Positions 33,215 to 42,192 of a DNA stretch of 64,000 nucleotides are shown here, piece by piece. The number at the start of each line of letters is the position of its first letter. Position 1 is the first letter of the stretch. Location of the stretch: assembly GCA_030847615.1 (NCBI GenBank), contig JAUMIR010000003.1, positions 20,403,001 to 20,467,000 on the forward strand, written 5' to 3'. This DNA comes from Gambelia wislizenii (taxonomy: Eukaryota; Chordata; Lepidosauria; Squamata; Crotaphytidae). Both the position numbers and the translations under genes were made by a program. The notes beneath the pieces were generated by a model. The model had not been told where the DNA came from. It did no database searches and saw nothing but the letters and a program-made list of their open reading frames with translations.

Positions 33215-34590
33215 AGAAAAGGAAGGGTGGCAAGCAGAGCAAGAGGCAAAGATGAATAGGGTCAAGATCCTAGGGCTGAATTTTGCATTGGATCCCGAGG
33301 GATGGAAAGAAAATTGGTATTGCTGGCTGGAAAAAGTGAAGGAGAGGGTGACCCTCTGGCAGAGATGGAAGCTGACCATTTACCAGAGAGCCACTTTTGT
33401 AAATACCTACCTGCTTCCGATGGCAGCCAACTTGGCGGCTGTTTTCCCACCTCTGGATTCAGTGATTAAAGAAGCTGATCTAGTTCTCTTCAAGTTCCTT
33501 TGGGGAATGGCCACGTTCCCCCTGGCTAGGGCAGTGGCTTATGGGCAGGTAGAACAAGGGGGCCTGGACTTCCCAGCCCTGGGACCTAAGTTCATCGCCA
33601 TCTTTTCTGCCCAAAATTTTGGGAAAGTTTCTCTGTTGCAAAAGGGTCAGATTCAACCTCAGGCTTGACCAGTTTTGTTTTGTGAGTGCTGGATGGGGAC
33701 TAGATGGGGAAAGACTTGGTGGGAGGAAGGCTCATTAGGTTTTAGGTTTTCTTTGCCTGGAAAATTGAAAGCACCAGATTATTTGAGATACTTATTATTT
33801 TTTTTTTTACATGAAGAAATATAGAATTCATGCTGAGGAGTTGAAGGGGGAAGACAGACCTGGTCAGAGCATCAAGAGCTTCAAGAGAGGTTTGTACAGG
33901 AAAATAGTGGAAGAGATTTACGTTAACCCATGTTTGCAAAAACGTCAGGCCAAACTAGATTCATCCGAGTACCTAAATCACCAGACTGACCCAACTGAGT
34001 ATTTCATGGACAAAAGGGTCCCCAAAAAGTTGTGGGACTTGAGGTGGAGACTCTAACATCAGGTTCTTAATCTGAGGGGAAGGAGACCGTGGACTGCAGA
34101 GGATGAGCAGACTTGTCCTTGTCTGAAATGTAAAAAGGCTGAGATTTTGAGTGGCATGGCACAGAAGGAGATGATCAGGCATTTTGTCGAGGAGTGCCCA
34201 AGTGCCCGGGAAACATAGGAGGTGGTGGCCCGTGTCCTGGATTGGCCAGATTTGGCACAGCAGGCTTAGGAGACAGTGCTTTCGGGGACTCAACATCCAG
34301 AGGGTGTCAGGGGACCCATAAAGTCAGTGGGCCAAAAGAGGAAGAGGAAGGAGTCTGGTTCCATGGCTGAGAGTTTTTGGAAAGTGCCCTGGTCCACAGT
34401 GCGCCTGGTAAACCTCTATGTGATGTTAGGGTTAGTTTTCCAAAGACAAAGGGAGCTGAAAAGTCAAAATCTGCAGGCTGTAAAAGGCACTGCTTATTAT
34501 GTCAAGAAAGTAATTGAAAATTTAGCTCTGAGTGAAAAAGAGAAATTGCCAAATCATTTGTTGGAAAAAGTTTTGGCCATGGTTTAGTGA
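33215..34590 (+). pseudogene. Tx1-like pol C-terminal region
   Basis: Frames 33252-33668, 33811-34056 and 34276-34587 carry the region after the RT: VKILGLNFALDPEGWKENWY (the usual KILGI step after the RT), WKLTIYQRATFVNTYLLPMA, LFKFLWGMATFPLARAVAY and GGLDFPALG (the GGL..P block of L1/Tx1 proteins). Further on come KAEILSGMAQKEMIRHF-like sequence in broken frames and a final basic part ending EKLPNHLLEKVLAMV. Between them are stops near 33668, 34056 and 34218. Function in the family is thumb plus nucleic-acid binding; none can be assigned here. Confidence 0.75.
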
Positions 34591-34618
34591 GACAACCCCA
34601 GCAATAACATAAAGGGAT

Positions 34619-34860
34619 ATTTTAAATAAATAAATAAATATATTATTATTATTATTATTATTATTATTGTATTTTTGTATTATTTTGTATTTTTTATTAA
34701 TCTTTTATTGATTTTTTTCTTTTCTAAATAGGTATAATTGAAATGTGTAAGTTTAATGTGATTATAGTGTGTTTAGATTACGAGGAAAAATGTATTAGTG
34801 TTAGGATAGATAGTTTTATTTTTGTATTAGTAAGAAAATGATTATTATTATTATTATTAT
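34619..34860. repeat. AT-rich 3' UTR with (TAAA)n and (TTA)n
   Basis: TAAATAAATAAATA at 34625 is followed by (TTA)n near 34645-34670, and ATTATTATT recurs near 34842-34860. It lies inside the 3' UTR of the Tx1-like LINE. Confidence 0.8.
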
Positions 34861-34948
34861 TGCATTATTGTTACGGCCTTTTGCGATTGGGTGTATTTTT
34901 CAGTAGAATGTTCTTATTCCAATAAAAAAATTCCTAATCCCCCAAAAT

Positions 34949-35176
34949 TCCAGGAACAGAAGTTCCTTAGGAGGAACTTTCTGACAGTAAGAGCTGTTCG
35001 GCAGTGGAACACATTCCCTCAGAGTGTGGTAGGGTCTCCTTCCTTGGAGGTCTTTAAACAGAGGTTGGATGGCCATCTGTCAGGGATGCTTTTTTGGTTT
35101 ATTCCTGCATGTCAGGGGTTGGACTATATGGCCCTTGTGGTCTCTTCCAACTTTATGATTCTATGATTCTATGATT
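34949..35176 (+). mobile_element. CR1 LINE, right piece of the interrupted copy
   Basis: After the target duplication the CR1 C terminus continues (NFLTVRAVRQWNTFPQSVVG, then SLEVFKQRLDGHLSGML) into the 3' UTR and the diagnostic tail ATTCTATGATTCTATGATTC. There is a small gap where HLNIR would be. Confidence 0.9.
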
Positions 35177-35214
35177 CCTTCTCCTGGAGAACAGGAGAGG
35201 TCCCAGCAGATTGG

Positions 35215-35545
35215 GGATTTTTTCGGATGTTGATCTGTAATGCAAGCAGCCTCATCCCCACTGTGAGGCTGCTGCGTGGCAGGGGGGCTGTTTCGGATGA
35301 CGGTGTCCCCGCGCTGATAATGTTGTGGAAGAGCTGGGAGGCTGCAGCACTATATTTGGCAATTTTCTAATCACGGTCAACTCCGTGATTAGGAAATCAT
35401 CAAATATAGCACTGCAGCCTCCCAGCTCTTCCGCAACAATATCAGCGCGGAGACAGCATCATCCGAAACGGGGCCCCCTGCTGTGCAGAAGCCTCACAAC
35501 AGGGACAAGGCTGCTTGCATTACAGATCAATGTCCGAAAAAGTCC
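35215..35545. mobile_element. 331-bp foldback MITE inside CR1
   Basis: Arms 35215-35376 and 35383-35545 are near-complementary around the 6-nt loop TCAACT. The ends are GGATTTTTTCGGATG and CATTGATC-type sequence ending GTCCGAAAAAGTCC (reverse). TGG abuts both ends (35212-35214 and 35546-35548), and removing one TGG plus the element restores the CR1 block GATTGGAAGAGG. There is no coding capacity, GC content is high and four CG-rich patches suggest it is young. Confidence 0.9.
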
Positions 35546-35765
35546 TGGAAGAGGACAAATGTTTTTCCCATCTTTAAAAAAGGGAAAAAAGACAAAAATA
35601 ATTACCACCCAGTCAGCCTGACATCAGTACTAGGAAATATTCTAGAGCAGATCATTATACAGACAGTCTTTAACAACTTTGAAAGGAATGCTGTGATCAC
35701 AAAAAGTCCATATGGATTAGTCGTGCCAGACTAATCTTATCTCTTTTTTAAATAGAGTTACAAAC

Positions 35766-36785
35766 TTGATAGATGAAGGGAATGCTGTGGATGTAGTGTA
35801 TCCTGATTTTAGTAAGGCCTTTCACAAGGTGCCCCATGATATTCTTGTAAAAAAGTTAGTAACTTGTGTGCTAGACAATGCAACTCTTAGGTGGATTTGT
35901 AAGGGTTTGACTGACCAAACCCAAAGAGTAGTCACCAATGATTCCTCTTCATCCTGGAGAGACGTGACCAGTGGGGTGCCACAGGCTACTGTCCTGGGTC
36001 CAGTGCTATACAACACCTTTATCAATGACTTGGATGAGGGAATAGAGGGTATGCTTATCAAGTTTGCAGATGAAACCAAATTAGGAGGGGTAGCTAATAC
36101 CCCAGAGGACAGGATCAGAATCCAAAATGACCTCAACAGATTAGAAAGCTTGTCCAATACTAACAAAATGAATTTCAAGAGGGAGAAATGTAGGATACTA
36201 CACTTGGGCAGTACAAATGAAATGCACAGAGATAGGATGGGTGACATATGGCTTGAGGGCAGTACATGCGAAAAGGATCTAGGAGTCTTAGTGGACCACA
36301 AGCTGAAAATGAATCAGGAATGTGATGCAGCAGCTAAAAAAGCCAATGTAATTCTAGGCTGCATCAATAGGAGTATAGTGTCTAGATCAAGGGAAGAAAT
36401 AGTGCCACTGTATTCTGCTGTGGTCAGACTTCACCTAGAATACTGTGTCCAGTTCTGGTCACCACAATTCAGGAAGGATATTGAGAAGGTGGAGCATGTC
36501 CAGATGAGGGCGGCCAGGATTGTGAGAAATCTGGAAGCCATGCCCTATGAGGAACAGCTTAGGGAGTTGGGCATGTTTAGTCTGGAGAAGAGTAGGTTGA
36601 GACGGGACATGATAGCCATGTTTAAATATTTGAAGGGATGTAATACTGAGGATGGAGCAAGCTTGTTTTCTGCTCCTCCAGAGACTAGGACACGGAACAA
36701 TGGGTTCAAACTACAGGAAAAGATATTCCACCTAAAGAAGAACTTCCTGACAGTAAGTTCTTCCACATTAAGAAGAACTTCCTGA
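35766..36785 (+). pseudogene. CR1 RT with damaged FADD motif
   Basis: A 339-codon open frame: NAVDVVYPDFSKAFHKVPHD (motif A), TQRVVTNDSSSSWRDVTSGV, ATVLGPVLYNTFINDLDEG (motif B, usually QGSVLGPVLFN), MLIKFADETKLGG (motif C FADD changed to FADE), [55 protein letters not shown]. Changes at KAFD (to KAFH), QGS (to QAT) and FADD (to FADE) make catalysis unlikely, although the frame is long. Near its end a 35-bp tandem duplication (AAGAACTTCCTGACAGTAAG at 36738 and 36773) shifts the C terminus out of the normal frame. Confidence 0.85.
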
Positions 36786-37382
36786 CAGTAAGATCTGTTT
36801 GGAAGTCGAATACACTGCCTCGTGGTGTGGTGGGGTCTCCTCCATTGGAGGTTTTTAAACAGAGGCTGAATGGCCATTTGTTGGGAATGATTTGATTGTG
36901 TATTCCTGCATGGCAGGGGGTTGGACTGGATGGCCCTTAAGGTCTCTTCCAACTCCATGATTCTGAGATTCTATGAGTCTATGCCCTAGATCTGAACTGC
37001 TCAAAGTGTTGGTCTATGAGCCAGTGCTGGGCTATGAGCCATCATTCCATTGCAAGGTTCTAGGAAAGAAAGAAACAATTGTAGCTAATAACTCTTAATA
37101 TGGTATCAGTCACGGGTGCACTGAGGGGGAAATTGCTGGTCCCTCTAGGTCAGGTATCTTGAGAGGCACTAGTTTTGATCATGGGTGAACAACCCATGTT
37201 CACACATGTGTTCAAACACAGAATCCTATTCAATTGTGTAAGTTCCTCAAGGGAATCAGTTGGAATATCTGCATTCAAGACAAAGTAACAGAAACAGAGT
37301 TTTGTAAGTGGATGCAGATTCTTGGCTTACATACTTCCATCTACCCTTTCTAAAATCAGCAGTAGTAATCCTTTGATTTGGA

Positions 37383-37705
37383 CACCCAGTATGGTATAGT
37401 AGTTTGAGTGCTGGACGAGAACTCTGAGAGACTAGAGTTTGAATCTGCCTTGGGTTCCATGCTAGGTAAAAGTCAGGATATAAATAAATTAAATTAAATA
37501 ATAAATAAATAAACAAATCACCCCCACTCAGCCATGTAAACACACTGGTTGACCTTGGACAGGTCACACACTCTCAGCTTCAGAGAAAGGCAAAGACAAA
37601 CTCCTTCTTTACAAATATTTCCCTTGCCAAGAAAGCCCCATGATCCATCCACCTTAGTGTCATCGCATGTTGGAAACAACTTGAAGGTACAAAACTACAA
37701 GAAAC
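37383..37705 (+). repeat. tRNA-derived SINE (second family) with an AT-rich insertion
   Basis: A-box-like TGGTATAGTAGTTTGAGTGC and B-box-like AGAGTTTGAATCTGCC give the tRNA head. An L2-like tail with (AAAT)n at about 37450-37518 interrupts it. The body continues TTGACCTTGGACAGGTCACA and ends AACAACTTGAAGGTAC. The same body occurs reversed at 50425 and 51560. Confidence 0.7.
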
Positions 37706-37925
37706 TCCTTTGATTGTGAATTTGGTTGCACATCCCATTGCGCCTTCTGGTGTACCTTCCTTTGTGAATTTGTTTGCACATTCCACTTATGGTTCCGTTC
37801 TGTGTTCTGTTGTGCATTCTGTTGCACAATGCGTTCATATAGCATACAAGGATCATATAGCATAGTCAATGGGTAATTCCATATGTGGAGTTTTATGTTA
37901 CATAACCCCAATGAAGGATTTTATC
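37706..37925 (+). repeat. Repeat with irregular TTGCACATTC array, copy 1
   Basis: TTGCACATCCCATTG, TTGCACATTCCAC, TTGTGCATTCTGTTGCACAA recur at irregular spacing. The end (TCAATGGGTAATTCCATATG and TTATGTTACATAACCC) resembles 58455-58505. Confidence 0.5.
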
Positions 37926-39991
37926 CTTTATGTTTACACATCATACAGAGATATATGAATTCCCCCCCCCCTCAAAAAATGTCCCATACCCTTATAAAGA
38001 TCCCCACCTGGATGTTCTTGCATGAGCAAACCCTTCAAATTCACTTCACATTCTACTTAGGACACCATTCAATGGCAATTCTGACTGTCAGCACTTTGTA
38101 AAAGAGATAGAAAAGTGGCCGTAGTTGCAGTAGCAGTAGTATGAACTTCTGAAAAAACAAATGATTTCCTTCAATAGGAATGCTGCCAGGGAAAGTGACT
38201 GGTGATTCACTAAATCGTCCTGGAGAAGTCATTCATCCTCAAGCCAAACATAAAAGGAAAAAAAAAAAAGAAAGAAATTTCTTTGCTTTGCTTTTCTCAC
38301 CTGGTTTTATGATACATCTAAAGCAATATTTTGGAGTTTTTTTAAAAAAATCAAAAGAGATGGCAGTGTGAACAGTGGATAGCAGAAACCGATATCTCTT
38401 TTCCAGGTTAAAAAAAAAATGCCAGCTAAATTTACATCTAATGGTGCTAAGCAGCAACAAATGGTGCCCCCTTCTATGCCAGGGTTATTTTCAGCACCAT
38501 TCAGACAATAGTTTCTATTTCCCTCCCACCCTGTTCATGGCACCACACTTGTATAAAAGTTAATAGTGACTCTTTTTGAGCAGAGTAGAAAATCTATGAC
38601 ACGCTGATACCTACAAAAAGGTTGGAGAAACTTTCTTGATATTTTGGACTACAACTCCCACAATCTTCTATTACTGGCCACACTGCATGGGGCTGATGGG
38701 AGATGTAAGTCAAACTATCTGGAGAGCTAATCCGCACCTCAGGCTACTCTACAGCCCAAGCAAAGCTGCTTCCAAATGCGTTCACTTTGGTTGCTATTTA
38801 AGAGGAAGCATCTCTATTCCTTCTTGCCTAATCTCCCTGCATCTTCCCTGGTTACATTGACTATGCAGGAGAACTTTGCTGATTGAAGAGGTGGCAGGTC
38901 CTAAACTACCCTTCAAAACATGGCAGTGAAAAAATGAAGAGAATCATTTTCCTCCACAGGACCTCTTCATAAGGCTATGAGGATCAAACATAATTTTCAA
39001 ATTATTTCAATATTACTCATCACTTTCAAAAGAAACACAGTATTTTATTTTATTTTTTTACATATTAGGGATAAAAACAGTATGCACAATGATTCAATTC
39101 TGGGCTGAGAAGATAGAACAAATAATACAGTGGTAAGAATTTTGTAACGTTTTTCCCTGGTATTTACAAACCCTGGGAAATGATCATTCACAGAAATGCA
39201 TGTGAGATTTTAGTGTGACAATTGTGGAGCTAGTTCAAGAAACAAAACATAACACACACACAAACCCTCTGGCCAATATTCTACAAAAGCTACTTGGTTA
39301 AGTCTACTAATTAAGTAGTTTGGGGGTAGCATTACAATTGTGGCAATAGTGACTTAGGAGATTATCACACGAGTGCCTAAAAATGTTATTATGGCACTAT
39401 ATTTTTACAGTGCTCATGTTCTGGCACAGCACACATTTTCACATGCTGCCATGATAATGATACAAAATCACCCCAAGAATCCAGCAATACGAGCACTTGT
39501 GCCACTTACTTCCGCATTTCTCCATGAATGGGATTTCGGCACATCTCGCAAGAAGATGCAAGTGCACTAAAAAGACCCAAAACACCAAAATTAAAAAAGA
39601 AGATGTCCAGAAAAGCACAGATACATGTTTAGAAACTTGCAAGCAAGATGGGGAGGTTCATAAAAAGAACATATGGCATCTAGTTTTCCCATTTGCATCT
39701 GGAAGTGTTCTGGCGGGACTGCCCATCGACAGTGGAATCATGCCAGCAGAATGGGACACCTTTTTGCACACATGAAAATTCGGAACGCAAATGCTACAGA
39801 TCAATTTTAGACTTATCCCGAACAATTAAGAAAAAGAATTCCCTCCTAATAGCAGAAGAACACTTGCTTAACACTGGGGCACTAGGTTGTCTGATAAGGA
39901 ATCCCTTGGTATCATTATAACACTGTTTCTTATGCATCTGATAATCTCCTTAGTAGCAACTGTGAATATGGAAAAGTCACAGATGGTAAAT
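37926..39991. other. No recognised feature
   Basis: Homopolymer C and A runs near 37963 and 38262; otherwise nothing supported. Confidence 0.4.
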
Positions 39992-40213
39992 GGAGCCCTG
40001 GTGGTGGAGTGGTTAAATGCCAGTATTGCAGCCACAACTTTGTAAGTTCAGTCCTACAGGGATCCAAGGTTGACTCAGCCTTCAATATTCCTATAGGTTG
40101 GTAAAATGAGTACCCAGATTGTTGGGGGAAATTAGCTGACACATCGTAAACCGCTTAGTGAGCCCTTTGCAATGACAAGCTGTATAGAACTATAATGCTA
40201 GTGCTATTGCTAT
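39992..40213 (+). repeat. tRNA-derived SINE
   Basis: GGAGCCCTGGTGGTGGAGTG and GTAAGTTCAGTCCTAC give the tRNA head; GTACCCAGATTGTTGGGGG and GCTGTATAGAACTATAATGC follow, as in the copies at 1473 and 11361. Confidence 0.85.
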
Positions 40214-40244
40214 AAATGGGAAGGCAAGATTCTGTCCCCTCTTC

Positions 40245-40455
40245 TTCTCCCCCCCCCTGCAGAATTAACTAAGTGCAAACTACTTTTGTACTTTGAACTC
40301 AGTTTCCAGCTATTGAAGCAACTGAGGAAAAAGGAGGAAAAGTAGGAGGAGAAGAGAGAAACTGGGACATTTTAAAAACAGATGAAAAAATGGGATGATA
40401 GAAGATAGAGCAGGACTACCCCTACCAAACTGGGACAATTGGAGGGTATGTTTCT
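40245..40455 (-). repeat. Unclassified dispersed repeat, copy 3 (reversed)
   Basis: The reverse complement has GGACATTTTAAAA-type, TGAACTCAGTTTCCAGC and AACTAAGTGCAAACTAC blocks in the same order as 44100-44260. It ends with a CCCCCCCC run at 40251. Confidence 0.6.
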
Positions 40456-40629
40456 CCATAAGTTATAAAGGCAGAGATTCCTTCCCACCTGGCAACATAT
40501 TTGTTGGGAGGTATGAGTGTAAAATTAAAAAGTATTAAAAATTCCAGGGATCTTGCCCTTTTAAAAATAAAAAATATCTTCTATAAAAGTAAAAACCTTT
40601 TCTTTCAAATTCAGCAGTGTTAAAGCATC

Positions 40630-41040
40630 TGGAATGCAGACACAGCTCAATTAAACGGTTTGCTCCAACCTCTACCCACCCCAACCAAGCCCTGGGAGGT
40701 CATTAGCATGGATTTCATAGTTGAGTTACCAGAGAGTAGGAAAAAGACGGTTATTTGGGTGGTTACTGATTTGTTCTCAAAACAAGCGCACTTTGTGGCC
40801 TGTGAGAAACTCCCCATGGCCTCCCAATTGGCCAAGTTGTTCATTCAGCATATTTATTGGATTCATGGCATTCCTGTCAAGATTGTGTCTGATTGGAGGG
40901 CCCAGTTTACCTCGCAGTTTTGGAAGGCTTTCACAAACCTTCTAGGGGTGGAGCTTGGCCTTAGCAGCTCCCATCATCCCCAGTCGGACGGGAAAATGGA
41001 ACGAACGAATCAGACACTTGAACAATACCTGAGATATTGT
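40630..41040 (+). mobile_element. Ty3/gypsy pol fragment (integrase)
   Basis: Homology starts shortly before GLLQPLPTPTKPW, the usual link between the integrase zinc finger and the core, and stops at LEQYLRYC. The HHCC finger itself is absent on the left and the C-terminal integrase (FAEFAYN block) is absent on the right of the CR1. Confidence 0.9.
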
Positions 41041-42102
41041 TTCAGTAAGGCCTTTGACAAGGTTCCCCATGACATTCTTGCAAACAAGCTTGTAGAATGT
41101 GGGCTAGACAAGTTAACTGTTCAATGGATTTGTAATTGGTTGACCGGCCGAACCCAAAGGGTGCTCAGCAGTGGCTCCTCTTCGTCTTGGAAAGATGTGA
41201 CCAGTGGGGTGCCACAGGGTTCTGTCCTGGGCCCAGTGCTATTCAACATCTTTATCAATGACTTAGATGAGGGAATTAGGGGCATACTTATCAAATTTGC
41301 AGATGACACCAAATTGGGAGGAGTAGCTAATACCCTAGAGGACAGGATCAAAATTCAGAATGACCTGGATAGACTGGAGAGCTGGGCCAAAGCTAACAAA
41401 ATGAAATTCAATACGGAGAAATGTAAAGTACTGCATTTAGGGCGGAAAAATGAAATGCATAAATATAGGATGGGAGAGACCTGGCTGAATGAGACTACGT
41501 GCGAAAGGGATCTAGGAGTCCTAGTAGACCACCACAAGTTGAACATGAGCCAACAGTGTGATGCGGCAGCTAAAAAGGCCAATGCAATTTTGGGCTGTAT
41601 CAATAGAAGTATAGTGTCTAGATCAAGGGAAGTAATAGTGCCACTCTATTCTGCCTTGGTCAGACCTCACTTAGAATACTGTGTCCAGTTCTGGGCACCA
41701 CAATTCAGAAAGGATATTGACAAATTGGAGCGTGTCCAGAGAAGGGCAACTAAAATGGTGAAGGGTCTGGAAACAATGCCTTATGAGGAGAGACTTAGGG
41801 AGCTGGGTATGTTTAGCCTGGAAAAAGGACGGTTTAGAGGCGATATGATAGCCCTGTTTAAGTATTTGAAGGGATGTCACGCTGAGGATGGAGCAGGCTT
41901 GTTTTCTGCTGCTCCAGAGACTGGAACACGGAGCAGTGGGTGCAAGCTCCAGGAACAGAGATTCCACCTCAACATTGGGAGGAACTTTTTGACAGTAGGA
42001 GCTGTTCAGCAGTGGAACACACTCCCTTGGAGTGTGGTGGGGTCTCCTTCCTTGGAGGTCTTTAAACAGAGGCTGGATGGCCATCTGTCGGGGATGCTTT
42101 GA
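40660..42102 (+). CDS. Chimeric frame: gypsy integrase core fused to CR1 RT
   Basis: One uninterrupted 480-codon frame joins two unrelated elements. The first ATG is codon 17, at 40708. Codons 1-127 are a Ty3/gypsy integrase core with the complete catalytic triad: D18 (SMDFIVELP), D78 (KIVSDWRAQFTSQFW) and E114 (HPQSDGKMERTNQ), giving the expected D-35-E spacing. Codons 128-480 are CR1: FSKAFDKVPHDI, QGSVLGPVLFNIFINDL, FADD at 213-216, LGVLVDHHKLNMSQQCD, and the normal CR1 C terminus ending GHLSGML. The join at about 41040/41041 replaces YLD before FSKAFD, so the motif A Asp of the RT is lost. SDWRAQF replaces the usual SDRGPQF in the integrase. No LTR, gag, or further gypsy pol flanks it. 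It is probably a recent chimeric insertion; whether it is expressed is unknown. Confidence 0.75.
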   Translation: MLQPLPTPTKPWEVISMDFIVELPESRKKTVIWVVTDLFSKQAHFVACEKLPMASQLAKLFIQHIYWIHGIPVKIVSDWRAQFTSQFWKAFTNLLGVELGLSSSHHPQSDGKMERTNQTLEQYLRYCFSKAFDKVPHDILANKLVECGLDKLTVQWICNWLTGRTQRVLSSGSSSSWKDVTSGVPQGSVLGPVLFNIFINDLDEGIRGILIKFADDTKLGGVANTLEDRIKIQNDLDRLESWAKANKMKFNTEKCKVLHLGRKNEMHKYRMGETWLNETTCERDLGVLVDHHKLNMSQQCDAAAKKANAILGCINRSIVSRSREVIVPLYSALVRPHLEYCVQFWAPQFRKDIDKLERVQRRATKMVKGLETMPYEERLRELGMFSLEKGRFRGDMIALFKYLKGCHAEDGAGLFSAAPETGTRSSGCKLQEQRFHLNIGRNFLTVGAVQQWNTLPWSVVGSPSLEVFKQRLDGHLSGML

Positions 42103-42192
42103 TTGTGATTTCCTGCGTGGCAGGGGGGTTGGACTGGATGGCCCTCGTGGTCTCTTCCAACTCTGCAATTCTATGATTCTATGATTCTATGA
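41041..42192 (+). mobile_element. CR1 LINE, 5'-truncated, intact 3' half
   Basis: The coding part is open to the CR1 stop at 42100-42102. The 3' UTR GGTTGGACTGGATGGCCCTC ... CTCTTCCAACTCTGCAATTC and the (ATTCTATG)n tail follow. The sequence is close to the fragment at 25.8-26.9 kb, but without internal stops, so it is the least decayed CR1 here. Confidence 0.95.

Larger units (their letters stand above)
31172..34948 (+). mobile_element. Tx1/L1-like LINE, 5'-truncated, inserted in a CR1
   Basis: The plus-strand frames encode, in order, the second half of an APE-type endonuclease (31190-31690), a linker, an RT domain (32300-33210), and a long C-terminal thumb/tail (33230-34590). A 3' UTR with AATAAA at 34620 and (TTA)n runs follows. 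The style, with GGFNN, WSDHGLL, GKSAPGPDGLS, NWRPIALTN, GVRQGCPLSPLLY and TDDVSLLV, matches the Tx1 clade of L1-like elements. There are at least three frame changes or stops. No ORF1 is present. The element interrupts a CR1 at CCAGGAA. Confidence 0.85.
35177..36975 (+). mobile_element. CR1 LINE, RT to 3' end, interrupted by a MITE
   Basis: It begins directly at the tail of the previous CR1 with the LLENRRGPSRL-type block (CTCCTGGAGAACAGGAGAGG), is interrupted at 35215-35545, and resumes KRTNVFPIFKKGKKDKNNYH, PVSLTSVLGNILEQIIIQTV. The main frame then runs 35766-36785, and the 3' UTR ends GGTCTCTTCCAACTCCATGA. Two CR1 copies are therefore head to tail. Confidence 0.9.
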
